Assembly (NCBI RefSeq): GCF_024128855.1
Contig: NZ_JAMYDV010000019.1
Span: 1-50,226 of the forward strand
Length of the DNA: 50,226 bases
Direction: 5' to 3'
DNA from: Rhodovulum tesquicola
GTDB taxonomy: Bacteria > Pseudomonadota > Alphaproteobacteria > Rhodobacterales > Rhodobacteraceae
This document shows positions 1-9,426 of the stretch, one piece after another. Positions within the stretch are counted from its first letter, which is position 1, and each line of letters starts with the position of its first letter. The position numbers and the translations under genes are program-made. The notes beneath the pieces are model-generated. The model searched no databases. It was given only the letters and a program-made list of their open reading frames with translations, and was not told the origin of the DNA.

Positions 1-247
1 TTCGTCCGATTGCCCTGAATCGCAAGAATGCACTCTTCGCCGGTCATGACGAGGGCGGCAGAACCTGGGGCCGCATCGCCTCGCTGATCGAGACCTGCAA
101 GATCAACGGCGTGGAGCCCTTCGCCTATCTGAAATCCACCCTCGAAGCCATCGCCGCCGGCCATCCGCAAGGCCGACTGGACGAGTTGCTCCCGTGGAAT
201 TACCAGCCGTCAACCTGAAAACCGGGTGGCCGTCCAACGACGCTTAC
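1..247 (+). mobile_element. Right end of an IS66-family insertion sequence, cut by the window edge
   Basis: This is the last part of an IS66-type element; the rest lies left of the window. The terminal bases 234-247, read on the minus strand, are GTAAGCGTCGTTGG, and GTAAGCG is the characteristic IS66-family terminus. The transposase stop lies 29 bases inside this end. Immediately outside, at 248, reading resumes as chemoreceptor coding sequence, so the boundary is sharp. IS66 elements usually create 8-bp target duplications; the candidate copy here is 248-255 (TGATGATC), but the matching copy is outside the window and cannot be verified. Confidence 0.88.
3..218 (+). CDS. tnpC: IS66 family transposase (TnpC), C-terminal 71 residues only
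   Basis: The fragment is open from the window edge to a TGA at 216-218. It reads through the motifs NRKNALFAGHDEGGRTW and LLPWNY, which define the IS66 C-terminal element domain found after the DDE catalytic core. The family protein is normally about 500 residues, so only the tail is present. It would cut and join IS66 ends with help from the small TnpB-type partner, which is not in view. The 5' truncation comes from the window edge rather than from visible decay, so the full copy may be intact. Confidence 0.9.
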   Translation, partial: RPIALNRKNALFAGHDEGGRTWGRIASLIETCKINGVEPFAYLKSTLEAIAAGHPQGRLDELLPWNYQPST

Positions 248-1088
248 TGATGATCTGGCTGATCTTGGTCGAGGATTTCTCGATCCGCGACATGGCGTCG
301 ATGGCCTCGCCGACCACCTTGCCGCCGTTTTCCGCGGTGCTCTTGGCGTCATTGGCGGATGCCTCGACCTCGCGCGCGCCATCGGCCGCGGCCCGGACGG
401 TCGAGGTGAGTTCCTCGATCGCGGCGGCGGTCTGTTCGAGCGTGGCGGCCTGCGATTCGGTCCGCTGCGACAGGTCGGCCGAGGATTGGCCGACCTCATC
501 CGCCGTGCGTTCGACCGCGGAAGAGACCTCCTTGACGGCCGAGATCGAGGTGGAAAGCTGGTCGACGGCGGCGTTGAACGCGTTGCCCAGGGCGTCGATA
601 TCGGGGGCATTGCAGGACGGGACGCGGTGCATCAGGTCGCCGTTGCTGAGTTCGCGCAGACCCTCGGCGATGCCCTCGATCCCCCTTTGCCGCTCGGTGA
701 TGTCGGTCGCGATCTTGATGACCTTGCGCACCTTGCCCTCGGCGTCGAGATAGGGCGCGTAGGTGGCCTGGATCCAGATCACGCTGCCATCCTTGCGGAC
801 CCGCGGGAACTGGTCGGTGAAGGATTTGCCGCTGGCCAGTTCCTGCCAGAAACGGCGGTAGTCCTCGGTCTGCGCATGGGTCCGGTCGACGAACATCGAA
901 TGGTGCCTGCCCGCGACCTCGGACAGGGAATAGCCCAACGTCTTGAGGAAATTCTCGTTCGCGGTCTGGATCGTCCCGTCCGGTTCGAACTGGATCGTCG
1001 CCTGGGTCCGGTCGATGACCGACATGAAGGCGGCGGCGACATGTGCCTCGTCGGCAACAGAAGCCGTCTTTTTCGCCCTGAAGAACAT
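248..1088 (-). pseudogene. PAS-containing methyl-accepting chemotaxis protein, 3' end lost to IS66 insertion
   Basis: The ATG at 1086-1088 opens a soluble-looking chemoreceptor with no membrane segment. Residues about 15-135 form a PAS domain, recognised by IQTANENFLKTLGY, a W-Q motif and the ending TDITERQ. A HAMP-like stretch (GLRELSNGDLMHRV) follows at about 140-190, then the start of the methyl-accepting coiled coil (SQRTESQAATLEQTAAAIEE). The natural frame ends at KISQIIS, where the IS66 end begins; translation then runs about 11 foreign residues into the element and stops. The conserved hairpin tip that contacts CheA and CheW is therefore missing, so signalling should be abolished. The PAS could have bound a ligand or haem/flavin for energy or redox sensing, but no cofactor residue is clear. 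Confidence 0.88.
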
Positions 1089-1240
1089 TCCCGAATTCCC
1101 TAACCTGTCCGCCGCTTCCCCGGACTCTTGTGGAATACCTCTAAGAAGAGGTTTAGATTTCGAATAATTCGGGGAGTTTTCCGGTCGCGGTCGGGGCGGG
1201 ATTGTGCAGCCCGGCAGCCGTTGCTGCGGTGGGTCGGCGT

Positions 1241-2338
1241 TCAGGCGTTGAACAGGAAATGCAGCACGTCGCCGTCCTGCACGACATAGGCCTTGCCCTC
1301 GGCGCGCATCTTCCCGGCATCCTTGGCCGCCTGTTCGCCGCCCAGCGTGACGTAATCGTCATAGGCGATGGTCTCGGCCCGGATGAAGCCTCGCTCGAAA
1401 TCGCCATGGATCACCCCGGCGGCCCTGGGGGCGGATGTGCCCTGCGCGATGGTCCAGGCGCGGGCTTCCTTGGGGCCGACGGTGAAATAGGTCTGCAATC
1501 CCAGAAGCTTGTAGCCCGCCTTGATGAGCCGGTCGAGCCCGGCCTCGTCCAGCCCCAGTTCGGCCAGGAATTCGCGCGCCTCCTCGGCGTCAAGCTGGCT
1601 GATCTCTTCCTCGATGCGCGCCGAGATGACCACGGAGGCCGCGCCCTGCGCCTCGGCCATGCGGGCGACGGCGGCGGAATGGGCGTTGCCCTCCGCGGCC
1701 TCGGCCTCGGAGACGTTGCAGACGTAAAGGACGGGCTTGGCGGTCAGAAGCTGGAGCATGTCCCAGAGGCGGGCATCCTCGTCGGCGACCTGGACAGTGC
1801 GGGCGGGGTGGCCCTGTTCCAGCGCGGCGAGTGCGGTTTTCAGCAGGCGCTCCTGCGCGATGGCCTCCTTGTCGCCGCCCTTGACCTTGCGCACGAGGTT
1901 CTGAAGCCGCCGCTCGATCGATTCCATGTCGGCGATCATCAGCTCGGTCTCGATCACCTCGGCATCGGCGACGGGATCGACCCGGCCCTCGACATGGGTG
2001 ACGTCGTCATCCTCGAAGCAGCGCAGGACATGGGCGATGGCGTCGCATTCGCGGATATTGGCCAGGAACTGGTTGCCCAGGCCCTCGCCCCTGGAGGCGC
2101 CCTTCACGAGCCCGGCGATATCGACAAAGGTCATGCGCGCGGGGATGATCTGTTTCGATCCGGCAATGGCGGCCAGCCTGTCGAGCCGCGGGTCGGGCAC
2201 CGCGACCTCGCCCACATTGGGCTCGATCGTGCAGAAGGGGAAATTCGCCGCCTGCGCCGCCGCGGTGCGGGTCAGCGCGTTGAACAGCGTCGACTTGCCC
2301 ACATTGGGCAGCCCCACGATTCCGGTCTTGAAGCCCAT
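1241..2338 (-). CDS. ychF: Redox-regulated ATPase YchF (Obg-related P-loop protein)
   Basis: This 365-residue protein has the usual length for YchF/EngD. The N-terminus [17 protein letters not shown] carries the Walker A loop. [20 protein letters not shown] is the switch II region. CNVSE replaces the GTPase NKxD motif, which in this family explains the preference for ATP over GTP. A helical insertion lies in the middle, and a TGS domain closes the protein ([26 protein letters not shown]). It binds ribosomes and is linked to translation and oxidative stress responses in other bacteria. The open frame runs far upstream, but only the Met at 2338 gives the family N-terminus. It is transcribed away from trpA and appears to stand alone. 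Confidence 0.97.
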   Translation of the reverse strand: MGFKTGIVGLPNVGKSTLFNALTRTAAAQAANFPFCTIEPNVGEVAVPDPRLDRLAAIAGSKQIIPARMTFVDIAGLVKGASRGEGLGNQFLANIRECDAIAHVLRCFEDDDVTHVEGRVDPVADAEVIETELMIADMESIERRLQNLVRKVKGGDKEAIAQERLLKTALAALEQGHPARTVQVADEDARLWDMLQLLTAKPVLYVCNVSEAEAAEGNAHSAAVARMAEAQGAASVVISARIEEEISQLDAEEAREFLAELGLDEAGLDRLIKAGYKLLGLQTYFTVGPKEARAWTIAQGTSAPRAAGVIHGDFERGFIRAETIAYDDYVTLGGEQAAKDAGKMRAEGKAYVVQDGDVLHFLFNA

Positions 2339-2479
2339 CTGCCGTCTCTCCCGCCGAGGTCCGCGCGCATGTAGGGGGTGGCGGTGGGCGGCGTCAAGCG
2401 ACGCGGCGGCCAAAGCGCCCATTGATTTTCCCCGCCCGCTGCCGCAAACCGCATGCGACAGGACCGGGGGAGGACCGAC

Positions 2480-3271
2480 ATGACCCGCATCGACGCCAAG
2501 TTCGCCGCATTGCGCGCCGAGAACCGCAAGGCCTTTGTCGCCTATGTGATGGCGGGCGATCCGGATTACGCGACCTCGCTGGAGCTGGTGCAGGGGCTGC
2601 CGGGCGCGGGGGTGGACATCATCGAGCTGGGCATGCCCTTCACCGATCCGATGGCGGACGGGCCGACGATCCAGCTGGCCGGTCAGCGGGCGCTGGAGGG
2701 CGGGCAGACCCTGCAGAAGACGCTGGACATGGCGCGGGCGTTCCGCGCGGGCGACGACACCACGCCGATCGTGATGATGGGCTATTACAACCCGATCTAT
2801 AACCGGGGCGTGGACCGGTTCCTGGCCGATGCGAAGGAGGCTGGGATCGACGGGCTGATCGTGGTGGACCTGCCACCCGAGGAGGATGAGGAGTTGTGCA
2901 TCCCCGCGCAGGCGGCGGGGCTGAACTTCATCCGGCTGGCCACGCCGACGACCGATGACAAGCGCCTGCCCAAGGTGCTGCAAAACACCAGCGGGTTCGT
3001 CTATTACGTCTCGATCACGGGGATCACCGGGGCGGCGGCGGCCGAGGCGGCGGATGTCGCCCCCGAGGTGGCGCGGATCAAGGCACAGACCGATCTGCCG
3101 GTGATCGTGGGCTTCGGCATCCGCACGCCCGAGACGGCCGAGGCCATCGCCGCCGTGGCCGATGGGGCGGTGGTCGGCTCGGCCATCGTCAAGCTGGTCG
3201 AGGAGGGCCGCCCGGTGCCCGAGATCCTGTCCTATGTCGCGGGGCTGGCCGAGGGGGCGCACCGGGCCTGA
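2480..3271 (+). CDS. trpA: Tryptophan synthase alpha subunit
   Basis: TrpA cleaves indole-3-glycerol phosphate to indole, which is channelled to the beta subunit. The 263-residue product is of standard length. The catalytic residues fall at the classical positions: Glu49 in DIIELGMPF and Asp60 in DPMADGP. The barrel also shows [30 protein letters not shown] and a phosphate-binding end ([18 protein letters not shown]). The chosen ATG has a strong GGGGAGG ribosome-binding site 7 bases upstream; the in-frame ATG at 2453 lacks one. trpB and trpF are not adjacent, which is common in alphaproteobacteria, where trpFBA may be split. It converges with the next gene, with only 4 bases between stops. 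Confidence 0.97.
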   Translation: MTRIDAKFAALRAENRKAFVAYVMAGDPDYATSLELVQGLPGAGVDIIELGMPFTDPMADGPTIQLAGQRALEGGQTLQKTLDMARAFRAGDDTTPIVMMGYYNPIYNRGVDRFLADAKEAGIDGLIVVDLPPEEDEELCIPAQAAGLNFIRLATPTTDDKRLPKVLQNTSGFVYYVSITGITGAAAAEAADVAPEVARIKAQTDLPVIVGFGIRTPETAEAIAAVADGAVVGSAIVKLVEEGRPVPEILSYVAGLAEGAHRA

Positions 3272-3275
3272 AGGA

Positions 3276-4103
3276 TTACGCCTTCATCCGGTAGCCGGTG
3301 CGGAACCAGTACCAGCAGAGCGCCATCACCGCGGCGGTGACGGCGGAACAGACCGCCAGCCCCAGCCAGGGCGAACTGTCGGATTGCCCGATGATGCCGT
3401 AGCGCACGCCGTCGATCAGGTAGAAGACCGGGTTGAAATGGGTCACGGTCTGCATCGTCTGCGGCAGCCGCTCGATGGAATAGAAGGTGCCCGACAGGAA
3501 ACTGAGCGGCGTCACGATGAAATTGGTGATCGCCGCCATCTGGTCGAACTTGTTGGCGAAGATCGCCGCCACGATGCCGAGGCCGGACAGCAGCGCCGAG
3601 CCGAGCAGAACGAAGACCAGCGCCCAGAGCGGATGCGCCAGCCCGATACCCAGCACCAGAAGCATCGGCACCGCCACCAGCAGCGCCACCAGCAGGCCGC
3701 GCACCACGCCGCCCGCGGTATAGCCCAGCAGCAGTTCCAGCGGCGACAGGGGCGGCATCAGCGTGTCGACGATATTGCCCTGCACCTTGGAGATCAGGAT
3801 CGAGGAGGAGGTGTTGGCAAAGGCGTTCTGGATCACCGTCATCATCAGGATGCCGGGGGCGAGGAAATGAATGAAGGGCACGCCCATCACCGTTTCGCGG
3901 TCGGGGCCTATGGCCAGCGCGAAGACGCCCAGAAACAGCGCCGCGGTGGCCAGCGGCGCGGCCAGCGTCTGGGTCCAGACCAGGACAAAGCGCATGATCT
4001 CGCGCAGGCTGAGCGTCCAGAGCCCGAGCCAGTTCACCCGGCCGAAGCGTCTGGTGCCCATCCCTGCCGCCGCGTTTGCCTTGTCCATGCCGGTCGCGTC
4101 CAT
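3276..4103 (-). CDS. ABC-2 type transporter permease
   Basis: This 275-residue inner-membrane protein has about six hydrophobic segments, including FVLVWTQTLAAPLATAALF, GILMMTVIQNAFANT and LVALLVAVPMLLVLGIG. It has the ABC-2 signature region ending in TPLSFLSGTFYSIERLP, and the pattern matches YadH/NodJ-like exporter permeases. The start at 4103 follows an AGGAGA site about 8 bases upstream; an upstream extension to 4313 would be hydrophilic and uncharacteristic. No ATP-binding subunit lies beside it, so its partner must be encoded elsewhere. The substrate cannot be predicted. Confidence 0.9.
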   Translation of the reverse strand: MDATGMDKANAAAGMGTRRFGRVNWLGLWTLSLREIMRFVLVWTQTLAAPLATAALFLGVFALAIGPDRETVMGVPFIHFLAPGILMMTVIQNAFANTSSSILISKVQGNIVDTLMPPLSPLELLLGYTAGGVVRGLLVALLVAVPMLLVLGIGLAHPLWALVFVLLGSALLSGLGIVAAIFANKFDQMAAITNFIVTPLSFLSGTFYSIERLPQTMQTVTHFNPVFYLIDGVRYGIIGQSDSSPWLGLAVCSAVTAAVMALCWYWFRTGYRMKA

Positions 4104-4249
4104 TTCGTCCGTCTCCTGTCTCAGGCTTGCGCTTGTATCCCCGAAGCGCCCCGGATTAGAATAGGGCCTTGATCGAATTCTCCCATCCGGCGGGCAGCCG
4201 GGGCGCCTGCCGCCCCCCGTCCGGCACCGGAACTGCCCAAGGAAATGCC

Positions 4250-4855
4250 ATGTCCTGGACCGAAGACCGCGTCGAGACGCTGAAACGCATGTGGGGCGAG
4301 GGCCAGTCCGCAAGCCAGATCGCCAAGGAACTGGGCGGCGTCACCCGCAACGCGGTGATCGGCAAGGTGCATCGGCTGGGCCTGTCGAACCGGGCGGGCG
4401 GCAGCGCGCCCGCAGCGCCGGTGAAACCCGCCCCGGCCAAGGAGAAACCGGCCCGCGCCGAGGCACCCGAGGCCCGGGCCGAGACGCCCGCGCCCGAACG
4501 CAAGCCCGCCGAGCCGCGCCCCGCGGCCGCCGCGCCGCAGCCGGTGGCGCCTGCCCCCGTGCCCGCCCCGCGCAAGCCCGTGCTGGTCACGGCCGGCCAG
4601 CCGCTGCCGCCGCAGCCCTCGGCCAACGAGATCAGCCCCGAGACGCTGGCCTCGGTGCGCGAAATCGAGCGGTCGGCCAAGAAGCTGACCCTGATGGAAC
4701 TGACCGAACGCACCTGCAAATGGCCGATCGGCGATCCGGCGACGCAGGATTTCTGGTTCTGCGGATTGCCGGTGCAGCAGGGCAAGCCCTATTGCGAGGC
4801 CCATGTCTCGGTCGCCTTCCAGCCGATGAGCGCGCGCCGCGACCGCAAGCGGTGA
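4250..4855 (+). CDS. gcrA: GcrA cell cycle regulator
   Basis: GcrA is an alphaproteobacterial transcription activator that binds sigma-70 RNA polymerase and senses CcrM-methylated GANTC sites. The N-terminal 45 residues match the family DNA-binding helix-turn-helix (WTEDRVETLKRMWGEG, TRNAVIGKVHRLGL). Residues about 50-135 are a low-complexity Ala/Pro/Glu/Lys linker. The C-terminus has the conserved cysteine region (CKWPIGDPATQDFWFCG, PYCEAHV) that contacts sigma. At 201 residues it is longer than the roughly 170-residue Caulobacter protein because of the linker. The start has an AAGGAAA site at the right spacing. The gene stands alone and converges with the AsmA-like gene. Confidence 0.96.
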   Translation: MSWTEDRVETLKRMWGEGQSASQIAKELGGVTRNAVIGKVHRLGLSNRAGGSAPAAPVKPAPAKEKPARAEAPEARAETPAPERKPAEPRPAAAAPQPVAPAPVPAPRKPVLVTAGQPLPPQPSANEISPETLASVREIERSAKKLTLMELTERTCKWPIGDPATQDFWFCGLPVQQGKPYCEAHVSVAFQPMSARRDRKR

Positions 4856-4864
4856 TCGTGCAGG

Positions 4865-4899
4865 CGCGCCCCTGACCGCGCCTGCGGTCGCGGGGCGCG
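4865..4899. terminator. Shared hairpin between convergent gcrA and AsmA-family genes
   Basis: The arms CGCGCCCCTGACCG (4865-4878) and CGGTCGCGGGGCGCG (4885-4899) pair almost perfectly with one bulged base around a six-base loop. It lies in the 54-base gap between two converging genes, a usual place for a two-way terminator. There is no T-run on either side, so rho-independent action is uncertain. Confidence 0.45.
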
Positions 4900-4909
4900 G
4901 CTTGGGCCG

Positions 4910-6898
4910 CTAATTGCCGCCCAGAAGCTTTCTCAGCCCCTTCTTCGCCTCGTCCTCGAGCTTGCGCCTTGCGGCGTCCTCGAGGCGCTCGCCCTCGTCG
5001 GCGCGCAGGCCCAGTTCCCGAGCGGCCCTTTCCTTGGCGTCGGCTTCGGCCTTTTTCGCCGCCGCGCGGGCCTTTTCCTCGGCGGCCTTCTTCTGGTCGT
5101 CAAGCTCCAGCCGTTCGCGCGCGATGGATTCAAGATCGAGCCGGAAGCGCGGATTGGCCCAGGTGCCGGTGATCAGCAGCGGCACGCGCAGGCCCTTGTC
5201 GCCCTCGCTGCCCGCGAGCGCCCGGGACAGCAGCCGATAGTCGAGCGTCCGCGCCCCGATGCCGACCTTGCCCGCGCCGGTCGCGGTCACAAGCGGCGCG
5301 GCGAGGGCGAGGTCGTCATTGCGCAACACGCCCTTGTCGATGGTGAAACTGGCGGTGATGCCGTCGAAGATGGTCTTGGCGCCCGGGCCGACATAGCCCA
5401 GGTCAAGCGTGCGGATCATCCCCGCGATATCGAGGCCGCGCAGCTCGCCCTTGCCCAGGCGCATCGTGCCAGAGCCCGACAGGCCCTGCATGATCGCCGC
5501 CATCGACCCGCCGGAGCCGAGGAATTTCAGCTGCAGATCGCCCTGCCCGATCAGCCGGTCGTAATCGGCCAGGTCGCGCAGCAGGGGCTGCATCGCGATG
5601 CCCGCCACCGTCAGATCGCCGCCGACCGAATTGCCGCCGCGCCCGTTCAGCACGAGATTGCCGGTGATCCGCCCGCCATGGGCCTGCACCTCGCGCAGGT
5701 CGAGCACGAGGCGGCGGTCGGTCAGCGTGGCGGCGATGCGGGTGGGGCCCAACCGGGTCGCGCCCAGGTTGACCGATTGCGCGGCCAGCGTCACCTCGGC
5801 ATCGAGCGCGCCGAGCCCGGAAAGGTCGATCGGCGCGGTGGACCAGCCGCCTTCGCCCTTGCCGCCCGTGCCCGACCCCGATCCGCCGCCCGATCCGCCG
5901 GTCAGTGCCGAGAGATCCAGCGCCCCGGCGGTGAATTGCCCCGTCAGCCGCGGCTTGCCCGACAGCGCCAGATCGGCCGACCCGGACAGCACGTTGCCAT
6001 CCTGGCGCAGCACCCCCTCGCGCAGGCGGATCGTGCCATCGGGGGAGTAGGTCATCCGGCCCTTGAGGCCCAGTTGCCGTCCGATCCCGGCGGGTGCGGG
6101 CTTGCCAAGCGCGGCGAAGATCGCCCGCAGATCCGCCAGGTCGGCATCGAGTGCGCCCTCGGCCGAGAGCGGCGCGAGCCCCGCGCGTCCGTCGAAACCG
6201 GCCCGGGCATTGCCCAGCGTCGCGTCGAGCACGAGGCCGGAGACCGCGCCACCGATGAACTCCTCGACGCGCGCGATCCGGGCGGTCGCGGCCAGGGTCT
6301 GGCCGTTCAGGACCGCCGCGAGGTCGATCCGGGCGGGGCCGTCCTGCTGCGGCAGGGCCAGCGTGGCATCGACACCGGCCAGTTCCGTGCGGGTGCCCGC
6401 GGCGCGGTCGTGATAGATGAAAGTGCCATCGGTGATCCGCCCGGCATCCAGCGTGAAGCCGCGCGCGGCCTTGCCCGCGCCGCCCGGCCCGGCGGTGGCG
6501 GGCGCCGCGGCGCGCGGCGGGAAGTCCCAGTTCGCGCGCCCGTCCGGGGCGCGTTCCAGCACGATCCGGGGCGATTGCGCCACGATCTCGCGGATCACGA
6601 TCTCGCCCCCGATCAGCGCCTTGACGTCCAGCCCGACCGACAGCCCCTCGGCCGCCAGCATCGGGCCTGCATCGGACCATTCGGCATTGGACAGCGTGAC
6701 CGGCCCGGTCGCCACCCCGATCTCGGGCCAGAGCGACGGGGTCAGCCGCCCCGACATGGTCAGTTCGCGCCCGGTCGCGCCGCGGACCTGGTCCTGCACC
6801 AGCGCGGCGACCTTGTCGGCGGGCAGCAGGAACAGCCCGCCCAACATCAGCCCGGCCAGAACGACGAGGGCAAGAACCAGACGGATGATCCAGCGCAT
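4910..6898 (-). CDS. AsmA family protein
   Basis: This 662-residue protein begins with a membrane anchor (residues 1-25, [18 protein letters not shown]) followed by the AsmA N-terminal domain ([36 protein letters not shown]). Repeating beta-strand segments and an AsmA-like C-terminal region follow ([45 protein letters not shown]). AsmA-like proteins are thought to be bridge-type lipid-handling proteins at the inner membrane facing the periplasm. Two oddities are visible: a Gly/Ser-rich linker at about residue 340, and a charged helical tail of about 75 residues rich in Lys/Glu/Ala. The start at 6898 has a GGAGGT site 6 bases upstream. Specific function is unknown. Confidence 0.9.
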   Translation of the reverse strand: MRWIIRLVLALVVLAGLMLGGLFLLPADKVAALVQDQVRGATGRELTMSGRLTPSLWPEIGVATGPVTLSNAEWSDAGPMLAAEGLSVGLDVKALIGGEIVIREIVAQSPRIVLERAPDGRANWDFPPRAAAPATAGPGGAGKAARGFTLDAGRITDGTFIYHDRAAGTRTELAGVDATLALPQQDGPARIDLAAVLNGQTLAATARIARVEEFIGGAVSGLVLDATLGNARAGFDGRAGLAPLSAEGALDADLADLRAIFAALGKPAPAGIGRQLGLKGRMTYSPDGTIRLREGVLRQDGNVLSGSADLALSGKPRLTGQFTAGALDLSALTGGSGGGSGSGTGGKGEGGWSTAPIDLSGLGALDAEVTLAAQSVNLGATRLGPTRIAATLTDRRLVLDLREVQAHGGRITGNLVLNGRGGNSVGGDLTVAGIAMQPLLRDLADYDRLIGQGDLQLKFLGSGGSMAAIMQGLSGSGTMRLGKGELRGLDIAGMIRTLDLGYVGPGAKTIFDGITASFTIDKGVLRNDDLALAAPLVTATGAGKVGIGARTLDYRLLSRALAGSEGDKGLRVPLLITGTWANPRFRLDLESIARERLELDDQKKAAEEKARAAAKKAEADAKERAARELGLRADEGERLEDAARRKLEDEAKKGLRKLLGGN

Positions 6899-7004
6899 GG
6901 CGCACCTCCGGGTTGTGCTGCCCAAGACTAGGCGCAGGGCAGGCGCATCGGCAAGCGCGGGTTCTCCACTTTCCCGCGACCGCGCGCATCGCTATATGCG
7001 CCCC

Positions 7005-8381
7005 ATGGTAACGAACCCGCCCGATCTGCGTCCCGACCGCGCGCCCCGCGCCCGGATCGAGGATGCCCCCCGCCCCGGCCAGCCGACCATCGGCATGGTC
7101 TCGCTCGGCTGTCCCAAGGCGCTGGTGGACAGTGAACGGATCCTGACGCGACTGCGTGCCGAGGGCTATGCGATCAGCCCCGATTACGCGGGCGCCGATG
7201 CCGTGATCGTGAATACCTGCGGCTTCCTCGATTCCGCCAAGGCCGAAAGCCTGGAGGCGATCGGCGAGGCGCTGAAGGAAAACGGGCGGGTGATCGTCAC
7301 GGGCTGCCTGGGCGCCGAGCCGGGCTATGTCACCGGCGCGCATCCCACCGTGCTGGCGGTCACGGGCCCGCATCAATACGAACAGGTGCTGGATGCGGTG
7401 CATGCCGCGGTGCCGCCCGATCCCGATCCGTTCGTGGACCTGCTGCCCGCGTCCGGCGTGACGCTGACGCCGCGCCATTACAGCTATCTCAAGATTTCCG
7501 AGGGCTGCAATCACGCCTGCCGCTTCTGCATCATCCCCGACATGCGCGGGCGGCTGGTCTCGCGCCCGGCGCCTGCCGTGATCCGCGAGGCGGAACGGCT
7601 GGTCGAGGCGGGCGTGCGGGAATTGCTGGTCATCAGCCAGGATACATCCGCCTACGGGCTGGACCTGAAACATGCCGCCGAGAACGGCCACCGCGCGCAT
7701 ATCACCGATCTGGCGCGCGATCTGGGGGCTCTGGGGGCCTGGGTGCGGCTGCATTACGTCTATCCCTACCCGCATGTGCGCGAGCTGATCCCGCTGATGT
7801 CGGACGGGCTGGTGCTGCCCTATCTGGACATCCCGTTCCAGCATGCCCATCCCGACACGCTGAAACGCATGGCCCGCCCGGCGGCGGCGGCCAGGACGCT
7901 GGACGAGATCGCGGCCTGGCGGCGCGACTGTCCCGACCTGGCGCTGCGCTCCACCTTCATCGTGGGCTTTCCGGGCGAGACCGAGGCCGAGTTCCAGACG
8001 CTGCTGGACTGGCTGGACGAGGCGCAACTGGATCGCGTGGGCTGCTTTCGCTACGAGAATGTCGCCGGCGCCCGGTCGAACGCCCTGCCCGATCACGTCC
8101 CCGACGAGGTCAAGGACGAGCGCTGGCACCGCTTCATGGAAAAGGCGCAGGCGATTTCCGAGGCAAAGCTGGCGGCGAAGGTCGGCCAGCGGCTGGAGGT
8201 GATCGTGGACGAGGTGGACGAGGACGGGGTGGCCACCTGCAGGACGATGGCGGATGCGCCCGAGATCGACGGCTGCCTGTTCATCGACGAGGACACCGGG
8301 GGGCTGGCGCCGGGCGATTTCGTCACCGTCGAGGTGGACGAGGCGGGGGAGTATGATCTGTGGGGCCGCCGTCTGCGCTGA
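7005..8381 (+). CDS. rimO: Ribosomal protein S12 methylthiotransferase RimO
   Basis: RimO is a radical SAM enzyme that adds a methylthio group to an aspartate of ribosomal protein S12. The N-terminal UPF0004 domain has three cluster cysteines in [19 protein letters not shown] and TGCLGA. The radical SAM motif is C168-NHA-C172-RF-C175. A C-terminal TRAM domain carries [12 protein letters not shown] and LWGRRLR. The length, 458 residues, is typical. An in-frame ATG nine bases upstream (6996) would add three residues; neither start has a strong ribosome-binding site. The RimO call over MiaB rests on the [12 protein letters not shown] and YVYPYP-type motifs. Confidence 0.95.
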   Translation: MVTNPPDLRPDRAPRARIEDAPRPGQPTIGMVSLGCPKALVDSERILTRLRAEGYAISPDYAGADAVIVNTCGFLDSAKAESLEAIGEALKENGRVIVTGCLGAEPGYVTGAHPTVLAVTGPHQYEQVLDAVHAAVPPDPDPFVDLLPASGVTLTPRHYSYLKISEGCNHACRFCIIPDMRGRLVSRPAPAVIREAERLVEAGVRELLVISQDTSAYGLDLKHAAENGHRAHITDLARDLGALGAWVRLHYVYPYPHVRELIPLMSDGLVLPYLDIPFQHAHPDTLKRMARPAAAARTLDEIAAWRRDCPDLALRSTFIVGFPGETEAEFQTLLDWLDEAQLDRVGCFRYENVAGARSNALPDHVPDEVKDERWHRFMEKAQAISEAKLAAKVGQRLEVIVDEVDEDGVATCRTMADAPEIDGCLFIDEDTGGLAPGDFVTVEVDEAGEYDLWGRRLR

Positions 8382-8462
8382 ACCGGCGAATTTCGAACCT
8401 TGCCCTTAACAGCGCCGCCCGAGGCTTTAGGATGACGCCTGCCTGTCTTTGCAGAGGTCCCC

Positions 8463-8774
8463 ATGATCCACGTCACCACCACCTGCCCCGATCTCGACAC
8501 CGCGCGCGCCATCGCGCAGGCGGCGCTGGCCGAGCGGCTGGCGGCCTGTGCGAATATCACGCCGGGGATCCTGAGCCTGTTTCACTGGCAGGACGCGATT
8601 TCCGAGGAGGAGGAGGTGCAGGTCACCTTCAAGACCACCGAGGCGGCGCGGGCCGATCTGGTGACGCTGATCGAGATCGAGCACCCCTATGAACTGCCGG
8701 TCATCACCTGGGAGACGGTCGCGGCCACGCAGGAGGCCGAGGATTGGCTGGCCTGGGAGACGCGGCGGGGTTGA
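8463..8774 (+). CDS. cutA: Divalent cation tolerance protein CutA
   Basis: This 103-residue protein matches the trimeric CutA1 family: TTCPDLDTARAIAQAALAER, ACANI, SLFHWQ, EEEEVQVTFKT, EIEHPYELPVI and a Trp-rich end (EDWLAWE). CutA1 proteins form very stable trimers with a ferredoxin-like fold, and their cellular role is still unclear despite the copper-tolerance name. The ATG follows AGAGGTCCCC, a good ribosome-binding site. It lies 81 bases after rimO on the same strand and may be co-transcribed. Confidence 0.95.
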   Translation: MIHVTTTCPDLDTARAIAQAALAERLAACANITPGILSLFHWQDAISEEEEVQVTFKTTEAARADLVTLIEIEHPYELPVITWETVAATQEAEDWLAWETRRG

Positions 8775-8855
8775 CAGCTTGTCGCAGGCCGACGGAACCG
8801 GGTGGGTGGCGGCGTATCACGCCCCGATATTCCCACACGGATCGAGGTTTCCGAG

Positions 8856-9368
8856 ATGTCTGCCCTTCCTGCCCTTCGCAAATTCGCCACGCCGCTGACC
8901 ATCGGGGCCTCGCTGCTCCTTGGGGTGACGGGCATCCTGTTGTTCTTTCACGCCAATACCGGGCTGAACAAGCTGGCCCATGAATGGGTGGGGCTGGCCT
9001 TCGTGGCCATTGTCGCGCTGCATGTGGCGGTGAACTGGCGCCCCTTCGTCGCGCATCTGAAGCGCCCGCTGGGGCAGGCCGCGGCGGTGCTGTTCGCGGC
9101 GCTGCTGGCGCTGAGCTTCCTGCCGCTGGGGGGCGGTCAGGGCCAGGGCGGGCGGCCGGATTTCGCGCTGCTGGCCCGGGTCACGGCCGCGCCGCTAGAC
9201 ACGCTGGCGGTGGTGCTGGACGAAAGCCCCGAGGCGCTGGCCGAACGGCTGCGCGATGCGGGCTATGCGGGCGCCGATTACGACAGCACGATCGCGGCGC
9301 TGTCGGACAATGACCGGCACGCGCAGATGGAGCTGATCCGGGTGATCCTGGGCACGCCGCTTGGCTGA
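8856..9368 (+). CDS. DUF4405-like membrane protein with histidines in or next to its helices
   Basis: This 170-residue protein has three hydrophobic helices at about residues 14-31, 43-60 and 72-92. His32, His42 and His56 lie in or at the ends of the first two, an arrangement seen in small haem-b or DUF4405 membrane proteins. A soluble C-terminal region of about 75 residues (DTLAVVLDESPEALAERL, AALSDND) follows. The DUF4405 assignment comes from HEWVGLAFVAIVALHVAVNW. The start at 8856 has GAGG about 9 bases upstream; an in-frame ATG at 8802 would add 18 residues that do not look like a signal. Function is unknown; redox or electron-transfer membership is an inference from the histidines only. 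Confidence 0.7.
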   Translation: MSALPALRKFATPLTIGASLLLGVTGILLFFHANTGLNKLAHEWVGLAFVAIVALHVAVNWRPFVAHLKRPLGQAAAVLFAALLALSFLPLGGGQGQGGRPDFALLARVTAAPLDTLAVVLDESPEALAERLRDAGYAGADYDSTIAALSDNDRHAQMELIRVILGTPLG

Positions 9369-9386
9369 CGGCCCGGTCGGCAAGGC

Positions 9387-9413
9387 AAGGCCCCGTCCGT
9401 CGGCGGGGCCTTT
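9387..9413. terminator. Two-way terminator between the DUF4405-like gene and the four-cysteine genes
   Basis: AAGGCCCCG (9387-9395) pairs perfectly with CGGGGCCTT (9404-9412) around an eight-base loop. TTT follows on the plus strand and an A-containing stretch lies on the other side. It lies 18 bases after one stop and 14 bases before the opposing stop, which fits a shared terminator. Confidence 0.65.
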
Positions 9414-9426
9414 CCACGTTCCCGGG

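Noticed and set aside
5403-8129. 908-codon minus-strand open frame across the AsmA and rimO region
   Set aside because: It overlaps two well-supported genes and gives Arg/Gly/His-rich nonsense; an antisense artefact of high GC.
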